NCBI GenBank assembly: GCA_044227805.1
Contig: JBGAWA010000108.1
Location: 1 to 12,906 of the forward strand
Reading direction: 5' to 3'
DNA length: 12,906 nucleotides
Origin: JACCZZ01 sp044227805
GTDB taxonomy: Bacteria > Bacteroidota > Bacteroidia > Chitinophagales > UBA10324
Shown in pieces: positions 6,376 through 12,906 of the stretch (position 1 is its first letter; each line of letters begins with the position of its first letter). The position numbers were made by a program, and so were the translations under genes. A model generated the notes under the pieces. The model made no database searches and was not told the origin of the DNA. It saw nothing but the letters and a program-made list of their open reading frames with translations.

Positions 6376-7658
6376 AAATATTTAAAATCCTTACCAGGAA
6401 AGCAGGCATCATCACCAAGTTGTTCTTCAATACGCAACAACTGATTGTATTTGGCGATACGATCTGAACGGGAAGCGGAACCGGTTTTTATCTGGCCGCA
6501 GTTAAGAGCAACGGCAAGGTCCGCAATGGTAGTGTCTTCCGTTTCACCTGACCGATGGCTCATCACACTTGTGTAAGCACTGCGATGCGCCATCTCCACT
6601 GCATTAATTGTTTCGGAAAGAGTACCAATCTGGTTCACTTTTACCAGTATGGAATTGGCAACTTTCTCATCAATGCCCTGTTGCAGCCGCTTTACATTGG
6701 TTACAAACAGATCATCACCCACAAGCTGTACTTTATCACCTACCGCCGCCGTTAATTTTTTCCATCCTGCCCAGTCATCTTCCGCTAATCCATCTTCCAG
6801 TGAAATGATCGGATACTTTTTAATCCATTTTTTCCAAAACTCCACCATCTCATCAGAACTCAGTGCCCGTCCATCGGATTTATGAAAGACATACTTCTTT
6901 TTCTTGGAATCCCACATTTCTGAAACGGCAGGATCCATGGCAATCCAGATGTCTTTCCCGGGTTTGTATCCGGCTTCTTCAATGGCTTTTAGCACGGTTT
7001 CTATCGCTTCCTCATTCGATTGAATGTTGGGCGCAAAGCCACCTTCATCACCGACATTGGTAGAATAGCCTTTTTTTCTCAGGACATTTTTTAACTGGTG
7101 AAATACTTCCACTCCCATACGCAATGCTTCGCTGAAACTGCCCGCACCCAATGGCATGATCATGAATTCCTGGAAATCAATTTTATTGTCGGCATGTGCA
7201 CCACCATTCAGGATGTTCATCATCGGAACAGGAAGCGTGCGGGCATTAACGCCACCGACATAGCGATACAACGGCATGCCCAATTCATTGGCTGCGGCTT
7301 TGGCAGCGGCAAGAGAAACAGCCAGTATTGCATTGGCACCCAAATTTGATTTGTTATCCGTGCCATCTGCACCCAGCATGATTCTGTCAATCATCTGTTG
7401 TTCGAATACACTGACACCCATCAGTTCTGTAGCAATTATTTTATTGATATTGTTTACCGCCTGGAAAACACCTTTCCCGCCATAAACTTTTTTGTCGCCG
7501 TCGCGTATCTCCACGGCTTCATGTTTTCCGGTGGAAGCTCCTGATGGCACAGCCGCCCTGCCCATGATGCCGGTTTCGGTAATTACTTCTGCTTCAACGG
7601 TTGGATTACCCCTGGAATCCAGGATCTGCCGGGCATTAATCTGAATGATGACTGACAT
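6372..7658 (-). CDS. eno: Enolase
   Basis: This cytoplasmic glycolytic enzyme interconverts 2-phosphoglycerate and phosphoenolpyruvate. The 428-residue length is typical. The N-terminal INARQILDSRGNPTVEAEV, the mobile loop GASTGKHEA (40-48), FNILNGGAHADN-type signature (MNILNGGAHADN, 147-158) and the catalytic Glu205 in DEGGFAPN are present. So are the metal ligands D242, E288 (SLEDGLAEDDW) and D315 (LVGDDLFVTN), catalytic Lys340 in ILVKVNQIGT, and the C-terminal SHRSGETEDTTIADLAV. All key residues are intact. The start at 7658 agrees with the family and lies about 42 bases from the predicted start of transcription set by the TAATTTTG box at 7708-7715. purM follows in the same orientation. 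Confidence 0.98.
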   Translation of the reverse strand: MSVIIQINARQILDSRGNPTVEAEVITETGIMGRAAVPSGASTGKHEAVEIRDGDKKVYGGKGVFQAVNNINKIIATELMGVSVFEQQMIDRIMLGADGTDNKSNLGANAILAVSLAAAKAAANELGMPLYRYVGGVNARTLPVPMMNILNGGAHADNKIDFQEFMIMPLGAGSFSEALRMGVEVFHQLKNVLRKKGYSTNVGDEGGFAPNIQSNEEAIETVLKAIEEAGYKPGKDIWIAMDPAVSEMWDSKKKKYVFHKSDGRALSSDEMVEFWKKWIKKYPIISLEDGLAEDDWAGWKKLTAAVGDKVQLVGDDLFVTNVKRLQQGIDEKVANSILVKVNQIGTLSETINAVEMAHRSAYTSVMSHRSGETEDTTIADLAVALNCGQIKTGSASRSDRIAKYNQLLRIEEQLGDDACFPGKDFKYL

Positions 7659-7900
7659 GTGTAAGGTTATTTATGATTTGAATGGTGAATGATCTAATTC
7701 CGGGTGCCAAAATTAACCCTGAAAGAGGAAAGTGGCTAATGATGGAAGCATTATTTTTTCAAGCATGCTTCAACCGGACTGATTGTATAAACCAAGGGAT
7801 ATTGCAGGAACAGCAACTGCCGGTATACTATTTTGAAAGGGAGTGAGCTGGGCAGAATTTGCAAATTTGAGTTGCACTGACAAAAGATAAACGCGTATTG
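7659..7900. other. Intergenic region upstream of eno
   Basis: A 242-base gap between eno and the lipocalin-like lipoprotein gene, both on the minus strand. It contains the eno -7 box and an inverted repeat GAAGCAT (7745-7751) / ATGCTTC (7765-7771) that overlaps the palindrome AAGCATGCTT. This could form a hairpin after the upstream lipoprotein gene, but no T-run marks it as an intrinsic terminator. No gene is seen. Confidence 0.4.
7708..7715 (-). promoter_or_regulatory. Putative -7 box of the eno promoter
   Basis: On the minus strand TAATTTTG is an exact match to TAnnTTTG, placed to give a leader of about 42 bases. No TTG occurs at the expected distance; the nearest is a TTA 21 bases upstream, so the -33 element is degenerate. 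Confidence 0.45.
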
Positions 7901-8344
7901 TCAGTTTTTCTTCCAGTGAAATTCAATGCCCTTGTCATCTATGTAAGTAAACCATCTGTCACTCAGTTGGCGGATGGTAAAGAAAATCTGTTTGATTTCT
8001 TTTGACACATCCTGCCCTTCGTATTGGGTATAGATAACAATAAAATCATCACTGTGGTCGGCAAAGGCATAGGTGCCAAAGGAATATAAAGTATTTGCTT
8101 TGAAATAGCTCAGGCTCTTTGAATCCCTGTTTGCCTGTACATATAAAGTCTGGCCGGCGTATTGTGAAGTGACATCATTTCCATTTGCATCGATTACCTG
8201 GTCAATTTGCCAGTTACCGGCAAGCCTTTCATCTCTCGTCATCAGGGTAAAAAACGGACCTTCCGGATATTGAAAGCAACTGCTGAAGGAGAAAAGCAAA
8301 AGCCCAAAAAGAATGATTCTTACAGGTAGTGAATATCCTTTCAT
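7901..8344 (-). CDS. Lipocalin-like small lipoprotein
   Basis: This is a small exported lipoprotein of 147 residues from the ATG at 8344. That start gives MKGYSLPVRIILFGLLLFSF then SSC, a standard signal peptide with lipid-bearing Cys at 23. An alternative ATG at 8368 adds eight residues (MVSDKFRV) and cannot be excluded. The mature part has RDERLAGNWQIDQVIDANGND, the 'LxGxW' opening of lipocalin-like domains of Bacteroidota lipoproteins. It then has strand-like segments with many aromatics (LSYFKANTLYSFGTYAF, DFIVIYTQYEG) and ends in FHWKKN. The function is unknown; such proteins often bind small hydrophobic ligands, but nothing here identifies one. It lies downstream of repeat copy 3, whose end supplies part of its putative promoter. 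Confidence 0.75.
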   Translation of the reverse strand: MKGYSLPVRIILFGLLLFSFSSCFQYPEGPFFTLMTRDERLAGNWQIDQVIDANGNDVTSQYAGQTLYVQANRDSKSLSYFKANTLYSFGTYAFADHSDDFIVIYTQYEGQDVSKEIKQIFFTIRQLSDRWFTYIDDKGIEFHWKKN

Positions 8345-8394
8345 AACTCGAAATTTATCAGAAACCATCAGGTGAACAGTAGATTTTGCGTGTG

Positions 8395-8425
8395 TAAAGA
8401 TAACTTTTTACCCGGATTTTTTCAA
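8395..8425 (-). promoter_or_regulatory. Putative promoter of the lipocalin-like lipoprotein, overlapping repeat copy 3
   Basis: On the minus strand: TTG (8423-8425), a 20-base spacer, then TATCTTTA (8395-8402), seven of eight positions of TAnnTTTG. The TTG lies in the terminal hairpin of repeat copy 3, while the -7 box is just outside the element. The leader would be about 44 bases to the ATG at 8344 or about 20 to that at 8368. Confidence 0.4.
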
Positions 8426-8566
8426 TTCGAAATCCCACTGTACTATGAGTTAGCGCTGCCAAGTGTTTGCTCATTCTTTCAACAAAGGAAATGTTTCACA
8501 AACCTTAAGCGGCGCTGCATCTTGGTTAAATCCCTTGCTGTATTGTGCTGTGAAATGCAGGGTTAA
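8405..8566 (-). repeat. Structured intergenic repeat element, copy 3 (diverged, inverted)
   Basis: This is the same element as at 3420-3581, on the opposite strand and equally 162 bp long, about 70% identical by eye. In the sense direction (minus) the stem is AGCGCCGCTTAAGGTTTGT (8516-8498) against GCAAACACTTGGCAGCGCT (8470-8452), with a 27-base loop beginning GAAACATTTC. Stem positions 3 and 4 are C-G and G-C, where copy 1 has A-T at both. Three pairs are broken (positions 6, 12 and 13) and the T-T mismatch at position 10 is kept. The terminal hairpin GGATTT/AAATCC is also kept (8435-8414). Direct TAACT repeats lie at 8401-8405 and 8564-8568. It lies 61 bases after the Omp28-like gene, beyond that gene's terminator. 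Confidence 0.8.
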
Positions 8567-8579
8567 CTAACAGGATTCC

Positions 8580-8609
8580 AAAAAAAAAGGAAGCGAAAGG
8601 CTTCCTTTT
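8580..8609 (-). terminator. Intrinsic terminator of the Omp28-like gene
   Basis: Reading the minus strand: AAAAGGAAGC, loop CTTTC, GCTTCC, then nine T (plus-strand A-run 8580-8588). The 6-bp GC-containing stem, extended by A-T pairs, with an uninterrupted T-run is a textbook Rho-independent terminator. It is placed about 20 bases after the stop codon at 8628. Confidence 0.85.
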
Positions 8610-8627
8610 CAAAAATGATCGGTTGTG

Positions 8628-9569
8628 TTAATCCCAGTTTTTTACCTGAAATGGCTTCGCTTCCTGTACATTCATAATCTTATGTGACATAGGGTCTGTT
8701 CCTACGAGGTTAATGAACGCTACAATTTTCAGATTGTTTACATTGTATCCTGCAATGCTCCCGCTTTTCGTAATAACGTATTCTCCGCCCGGAACCATTT
8801 TAGCTGCTGGTATGGCATCACCAAGATTATCAGTCAATGCGGTGCGAACCACATTATTATGTGCCCATCCAATAATTGGGTCACCCTGTCCAACCAAAGG
8901 AGAATTCGGATCCAGTGAACCATCATCATAATAATTAGCTTGCGGATATCCCGTTACAGCACTTTCAGTCAGGTAAATGGTAACACGGTAATCGCCAGAC
9001 AAGGTTGTATTAAAACCGCAATGCACGGTAACATTAAGGTTGCCTGACTGCACATAAGAAGTCATAGCCAATCCGCAGGCTGGCGTGCCTGTCATAATCA
9101 TGTTGGCTGCACCTTCCCAATAATTGCGGTCCATCATAAGCTGCCCGCTATAGGGCTGACGGTTAACAAGTCCACTCGGAAAGCTCGAGACACCACCTAA
9201 AATCCCATCCAGTGTGGCAAATACTGCGTTTTGCATAGGATCACCTTCATGAACCGATGCGCCGATAACTTTTCCAGGATTGTGGAGCACCAGATCATCA
9301 AGAATCAATGCACCATCCGGGCAATAGCCGCACCATGTACCTGTGAATTCTTCCACCAATACTTTTTGTGAAAAAGAAGCAGGAACTGCAGAGATACCTG
9401 ATCCGCCACCCGTTCCGCCCGTTCCACCGGTACCGCCTGTCCCACCTGTTCCGCCGGTGCTACCATTATTTGTATTGTCAACCACAACAGGTGTTGGATT
9501 CTGGTATTCTTTTGTACAGGAAACAGCAGTAAAAGCAATGGCAACAATAATTGCGAAGAAGTTTTTCAT
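8628..9569 (-). CDS. Omp28-like lipoprotein with CxxC thioredoxin-fold motif
   Basis: This is a 313-residue surface or periplasmic lipoprotein. The signal peptide MKNFFAIIVAIAFTAVSC places the lipid-bearing Cys at residue 18. A flexible linker of repeated GGT triplets spans residues about 36-58 (9-base units on DNA). The Omp28-type domain follows, opening with KVLVEEFTGTWCGYCPDGA, whose C80-G-Y-C83 resembles a thioredoxin active site. ASVHEGDPM and SSFPSGLVNR continue the thioredoxin-like fold. The C-terminal part (about 165-313) is beta-rich with YRVTIYLTESAVTGYPQ and WAHNNVVRTAL, typical of the family. Whether the cysteines are redox-active is not known. The gene has its own TAnnTTTG box upstream, a strong terminator downstream, and repeat copy 3 after that. 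Confidence 0.85.
   Translation of the reverse strand: MKNFFAIIVAIAFTAVSCTKEYQNPTPVVVDNTNNGSTGGTGGTGGTGGTGGTGGGSGISAVPASFSQKVLVEEFTGTWCGYCPDGALILDDLVLHNPGKVIGASVHEGDPMQNAVFATLDGILGGVSSFPSGLVNRQPYSGQLMMDRNYWEGAANMIMTGTPACGLAMTSYVQSGNLNVTVHCGFNTTLSGDYRVTIYLTESAVTGYPQANYYDDGSLDPNSPLVGQGDPIIGWAHNNVVRTALTDNLGDAIPAAKMVPGGEYVITKSGSIAGYNVNNLKIVAFINLVGTDPMSHKIMNVQEAKPFQVKNWD
9408..9463 (-). repeat. In-frame 9-base tandem repeat coding a GGT linker
   Basis: About five 9-base units, each coding Gly-Gly-Thr with varied third positions, lie within the Omp28-like gene just after the lipobox. The mixed synonymous codons suggest an old expansion held for its protein sequence rather than a recent slippage tract. 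Confidence 0.7.
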
Positions 9570-9603
9570 GAGGAACCGGTTAGTGATGAATTATTTGGGA
9601 AAT

Positions 9604-9611
9604 CAAATTTA
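9604..9611 (-). promoter_or_regulatory. Putative -7 box of the Omp28-like gene
   Basis: On the minus strand TAAATTTG matches TAnnTTTG exactly, about 28 bases of leader before the ATG at 9569. A TTG lies only 11 bases upstream, too close for the usual -33 spacing, so the second element is uncertain. Confidence 0.4.
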
Positions 9612-9739
9612 TTAAAACTTTTCAAATTGCCGTAAAATCTTTATAAATCAACAATCCCCGGCTATCTATTTAAAAATCTAAATACCACTATATTGAGAGA
9701 ATTACTATTCCAGCATCAAGTTACGATGGATAGCAAGAT

Positions 9740-11647
9740 CTATTGGTGGCTCCGCATTACCTTGTCCTTAATCTCTTCCACCACTTCCGGATTCAGCAAA
9801 GTGGAGATATCGCCCACTTGTTCAGGATGACCTTCCGCGATCTTCCGCAGGATCCGTCGCATTATTTTTCCGCTCCTGGTTTTAGGCAATCCGGTCACAA
9901 TAAAAATCTTGTCCGGTTTGGCTATTGGACCGAGCGTTGCTGACACGGTTTGTATTATCTCCTTCCATAAATTTTGCTCGGTGGTTTCCATTTTCCGGCA
10001 GATAACGAATGCAACAATAGCTTCACCCTTGATTTCATGTGGTACTGGCACCACTGCGCTTTCTACCACTTTGGGATGTTCATTGATTGCGTTTTCCACT
10101 TCGGCAGTTCCTATCCGGTGACCGCTAACCTTAATCACATCATCTACCCTGCCGGTAATTCGGTAATGCCCGTCCGAATCTCTGCGACAGCCATCACCCG
10201 TAAAATACATTCCCGGGTAGGTACTGAAATAAATTTGTCTGAACCGTTCATGGTCTTTGTACACCGTGCGTGCCTGTGCCGGCCATGAACGACGGATACA
10301 GAGATTGCCTTCAGTCACCAAATCCTGCAGCAGGCTGCCATTGGCATCAACGATGGCGGGTTCAATTCCCGGAAACGGCAAGGTCGCAAAAGAAGGTTTA
10401 GCAGGAGTGATTCCCGCAAGTGGTGAAATAAGGATGCCACCTGTTTCAGTTTGCCACCATGTATCCACAATGGGACAGTTTTCGCGACCGATGTTCTTAT
10501 GGTACCATTCCCATGCTTCTTCATTGATGGGTTCGCCCACGGTGCCCAATACTCTTAATGAACTAAAATCCGCCGATCGGAGGTGATCCAATCCCTGCGC
10601 TTCAAATGAACGGATGGCGGTGGGGGCAGTATAAAAAATATTCACCCGGTATTTCTGAATGATCTGCCACCACCTGCTCCAATCCGGAAAGGAGGGTATG
10701 CCTTCGTACATCACGGTAGTGGCTCCATTTAGTAATGGGCCATACACTACGTAACTGTGCCCGGTAATCCATCCGATATCCGCCGTACACCAGAAGACGT
10801 CATTCTTTTCATATTGAAAAATATTGAGGAAGGTGAAACCGACATAAACCATGTAACCTGCAGTGGTATGCACTACACCTTTCGGCTTACCCGTAGAACC
10901 TGAAGTATATAAAATGAATAACGGATCTTCTGCGTCCATCACTTCTGCGTTATGCTGTTCACTGGCTTCCATCATGAGCTCATCCCAAAACAGATCACGA
11001 CCCAGCACAACAGCAATATCAAATTGAGCATGATTAAAGATGATGACATTTTTGATGCTCGGTGTATCCTTCATCGCTTCATCGGCCATTTGCTTCAGGT
11101 AAATAGGTTTATCACCACGGTAAAAGCCATCAGCGGTAATCAGCAGTTTGCATTCAGCATCTTGTATTCTTCCCGATAGGGAAGCGGCGGAAAAACCACC
11201 GAAGACAATTGAGTGGACTGCGCCGACACGTGTGCAGGCGAGCATAGCAATGGTTAATTCCGGAATCATGGGAAGATAGAGGCAAACCACATCGCCCTTC
11301 TGAATGCCTAATTGCTGTAAGACATTGGCAAACCTGCAAACCTGCGCATGCAGTTCGCGATAGGTAATGGTTCTCGCTTGTCCGCCTGGATGATTAGGTT
11401 CCCAGCAGATGGCTACCGTATCTCCGGAGGATTTTAAATGCACATCCAGACAATTTTCTGACAGATTCAGCTTGCCCCCTTCAAACCATTTATAGTCCAC
11501 CTTTTCAAAACCACCGGAATGCACCTTTTTCCATTTTTCTTTCCAGTGAAAACAGCCTGCCACTGTTGACCAGAAAGTATCAGGGTCATGCAGGCTTTGG
11601 TCGTAAGCGTTTTTGTATTCGTGAAAAGAAGTGATACGGGGAAGCAT
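9740..11647 (-). CDS. acs: Acetyl-CoA synthetase (AMP-forming)
   Basis: This enzyme activates acetate to acetyl-CoA through acetyl-AMP in the cytoplasm. The ATG at 11647 (MLPRITSFHEYKNAYDQ) gives 635 residues, the usual length. An upstream in-frame ATG at 11731 would add 28 residues (MFERIPLCKF...) that do not look like the family and is unlikely. Counting from 11647, the ATP-binding P-loop-like YTSGSTGKPKG is at 247-257, WCTADIGWITGHSYVVYGPL follows, DTWWQTETGG is at 395-404, and YFTGDG is at 481-486. The hinge region GRVDDVIKVSGHRIGTAEVE comes next. PKTRSGKIMRR carries Lys594, the lysine acetylated in homologues to switch the enzyme off. All motifs are intact. It is divergent from the PD40-like gene (141 bases between starts). 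Confidence 0.96.
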   Translation of the reverse strand: MLPRITSFHEYKNAYDQSLHDPDTFWSTVAGCFHWKEKWKKVHSGGFEKVDYKWFEGGKLNLSENCLDVHLKSSGDTVAICWEPNHPGGQARTITYRELHAQVCRFANVLQQLGIQKGDVVCLYLPMIPELTIAMLACTRVGAVHSIVFGGFSAASLSGRIQDAECKLLITADGFYRGDKPIYLKQMADEAMKDTPSIKNVIIFNHAQFDIAVVLGRDLFWDELMMEASEQHNAEVMDAEDPLFILYTSGSTGKPKGVVHTTAGYMVYVGFTFLNIFQYEKNDVFWCTADIGWITGHSYVVYGPLLNGATTVMYEGIPSFPDWSRWWQIIQKYRVNIFYTAPTAIRSFEAQGLDHLRSADFSSLRVLGTVGEPINEEAWEWYHKNIGRENCPIVDTWWQTETGGILISPLAGITPAKPSFATLPFPGIEPAIVDANGSLLQDLVTEGNLCIRRSWPAQARTVYKDHERFRQIYFSTYPGMYFTGDGCRRDSDGHYRITGRVDDVIKVSGHRIGTAEVENAINEHPKVVESAVVPVPHEIKGEAIVAFVICRKMETTEQNLWKEIIQTVSATLGPIAKPDKIFIVTGLPKTRSGKIMRRILRKIAEGHPEQVGDISTLLNPEVVEEIKDKVMRSHQ

Positions 11648-11788
11648 GGTGCAGGCAAGAGGTTGATCGTGTGAAAGAAATGGAGTGGTCTGATGAGCCG
11701 GAAATTTACATAGAGGAATGCGCTCAAACACAAAATACCAATTCCCTTTTTAATTTAGTGCCCGGATAAAATTTAGTCACCAAAATAA

Positions 11789-12712
11789 ATGAGAATGAAC
11801 AGGCTTGGTTCGGTATTTTTTTCTTTAATAATTGTCGCCTCCGAAGCGATAACAGCTGTTGCTCAGGGAAATTTACCTGCAACTGATATTTATATCCTCT
11901 CCATTTCCAAAAATGAAAAGGGAAAATACCTGGTGACGGAGCCCGAAAAAATTACGCCATGGAAGGGTTACGACAATCAACCTTATTTTCTGCCCGATGG
12001 AACCGGGTTGCTTTACACCTCGATCCGGGACAGCACGAAAGCAGATATTTATAAATATACTTTCCAGTTCGCAAAGACTTCGCAAGTAACGCATACACCC
12101 AATACTGCTGAATATTCACCAATGCTGATGCCTGACAAAAGCGGCATCTCATGCGTCCGTGTTTTGGAGGATGACAGTACACAATTGTTTACCAAAGCCA
12201 TGGCACATGATGAATATGTTCCCATCTTTCCCAATTTGAATCCGGTCGGTTACTATTGCTGGATCAACAATGATGTAGCTGCCATGTTTGTGTTAGGTGA
12301 GCCGCAGACACTGCAACTTGGCTACTATAAAACAGGTGTGATAAAAAAGGTGGGAGAGAGAATTGGCCGCTGCCTGGTTCGGATGCCTGGAAAAACTTCC
12401 ACCGGTTTTTACTATGTGCAGTTTGATGAAGATTCTACTTCATCCACCATCAATTTTTATGATTTGAAAACCGGCAAGACATCAGAAATGGTAGCCACTT
12501 TACCCGGTTCAGAAGATTTTGGTATAATGCCAGACGGTACTTTTTTAATGAGTTCTGAAGGTGTGTTGTATAAATATCTGCCGGGCACCGACAAAGACTG
12601 GCTCTCCATTGCCGAGTTTGAAGGAACGGCGGTAGAAAAATTTTATCGCATTGTTGTAAACCCTGCTGGTGATAAGATCGCGGTGGTGACGTATCCGGAA
12701 GAACGTCCTTAA
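11789..12712 (+). CDS. Secreted PD40/TolB-like beta-propeller protein
   Basis: This is a 307-residue exported protein. MRMNRLGSVFFSLIIVASEA then ITAVAQ is a signal peptide with likely cleavage after AVA (residues 23-25). A Met at codon 3 (11795) is an equally good start. The mature protein consists of repeated propeller-like blades: DNQPYFLPDGTGLLYTS, AEYSPMLMPDKSGISCVR, SEDFGIMPDGTFLMSS and VVNPAGDKIAVV. These match the 'xxPxFxPDGxxIxF' PD40 pattern, linked by DIYKYTF- and INFYDLKTGK-type strands. No enzymatic residues stand out. Such proteins are often scaffolds or binding modules of the periplasm. A WD40-like hydrolase-associated domain is possible but unsupported. The gene is followed 55 bases later by repeat copy 2. 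Confidence 0.75.
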   Translation: MRMNRLGSVFFSLIIVASEAITAVAQGNLPATDIYILSISKNEKGKYLVTEPEKITPWKGYDNQPYFLPDGTGLLYTSIRDSTKADIYKYTFQFAKTSQVTHTPNTAEYSPMLMPDKSGISCVRVLEDDSTQLFTKAMAHDEYVPIFPNLNPVGYYCWINNDVAAMFVLGEPQTLQLGYYKTGVIKKVGERIGRCLVRMPGKTSTGFYYVQFDEDSTSSTINFYDLKTGKTSEMVATLPGSEDFGIMPDGTFLMSSEGVLYKYLPGTDKDWLSIAEFEGTAVEKFYRIVVNPAGDKIAVVTYPEERP

Positions 12713-12767
12713 ATATATCGGAAATAGTGCGCTGGCACAGCTTGATATCTTCCAAAACAATGTCTAT

Positions 12768-12906
12768 TAATCCCACATTTTGCAGTTCAAAGCGGCAACG
12801 GGTTTAACCCCGACGTAGAGCTGCTTAGGGTTTGTGAAACATTTTCTTTTCTTGACAAATTGAGCAAACCCTTAGCAGCTCTAAGTCGCAGCGAAGCGGG
12901 ATTTTT
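12768..12906 (+). repeat. Structured intergenic repeat element, copy 2 (cut by right edge)
   Basis: This copy is about 90% identical to copy 1 over the visible 139 bases. The stem is AGAGCTGCTTAGGGTTTGT (12817-12835) against GCAAACCCTTAGCAGCTCT (12864-12882), with a 28-base loop beginning GAAACATTTT. Compared with copy 1, the A-T pair at stem position 4 is G-C here. The last pair has become T-G, and the T-T mismatch at position 10 is the same. Outer CGAC (12811-12814) / GTCG (12886-12889) pairing is retained. The copy runs off the window at GGGATTTTT, so the terminal hairpin cannot be checked. Confidence 0.85.

Noticed and set aside
6555..7485. Several plus-strand ORFs of 66-83 residues opposite eno
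   Set aside because: They are shadows of the enolase coding sequence, which has intact catalytic motifs in the minus frame.
8372..8566. 64-residue plus-strand ORF across repeat copy 3
   Set aside because: It lies antisense to the structured repeat. The same frame in copies 1 and 2 is broken by stop codons, and differences between copies are not biased to synonymous sites. It is a chance ORF in the repeat.
9343..9615. 90-residue plus-strand ORF with a PPVPPV repeat
   Set aside because: It is the antisense reading of the GGT linker and lipobox region of the Omp28-like gene.

Overview
The window is a chromosomal segment from a member of the Bacteroidota, most likely an environmental Chitinophagales/Sphingobacteriia-like lineage. 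This is inferred from the protein families (DUF5723 outer-membrane barrel, Omp28-type lipoprotein, DUF4369+TlpA lipoprotein, the roughly 390-residue Bacteroidota-type PurM), from several short SC-type lipoproteins, from the lack of Shine-Dalgarno sequences, and from upstream boxes matching the Bacteroidota sigma consensus TAnnTTTG. Most of the window is housekeeping and envelope genes, with no phage, integrase, transposase or CRISPR array.

Layout from left to right: the C-terminal part of alanyl-tRNA synthetase (+, cut by the left edge); a small lipoprotein (-) convergent with it; a DUF5723 barrel protein (+); a gene-poor stretch of about 550 bases holding repeat copy 1, a promoter-like site and a terminator-like hairpin; a DUF4369/TlpA thioredoxin lipoprotein (+); then a run of minus-strand genes: purM, eno, a lipocalin-like lipoprotein, an Omp28-like lipoprotein and acs. 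The window closes with a PD40-like beta-propeller secreted protein (+) and repeat copy 2, cut by the right edge. The genes are mostly single transcription units separated by gaps of 40 to 550 bases, several with their own TAnnTTTG box.

Functionally there is translation (alaS), purine synthesis (purM), glycolysis (eno), acetate activation (acs) and a set of exported proteins, two of which carry CxxC thioredoxin-fold motifs.

The main discovery is a structured intergenic element of about 162 bp present three times: 3420-3581 (+), 8405-8566 (-, diverged) and 12768 to the right edge (+). Each copy lies 55-75 bases after the stop codon of a gene, in the same orientation as that gene. Its core is a 19-position stem around a conserved 27-28 base loop, followed by a second small hairpin. 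Two stem positions change in a compensatory way between copies, a T-T mismatch sits at the same stem position in all three, and the 5' half of the loop is conserved. This suggests selection on folded structure. I do not recognise it as a known family.
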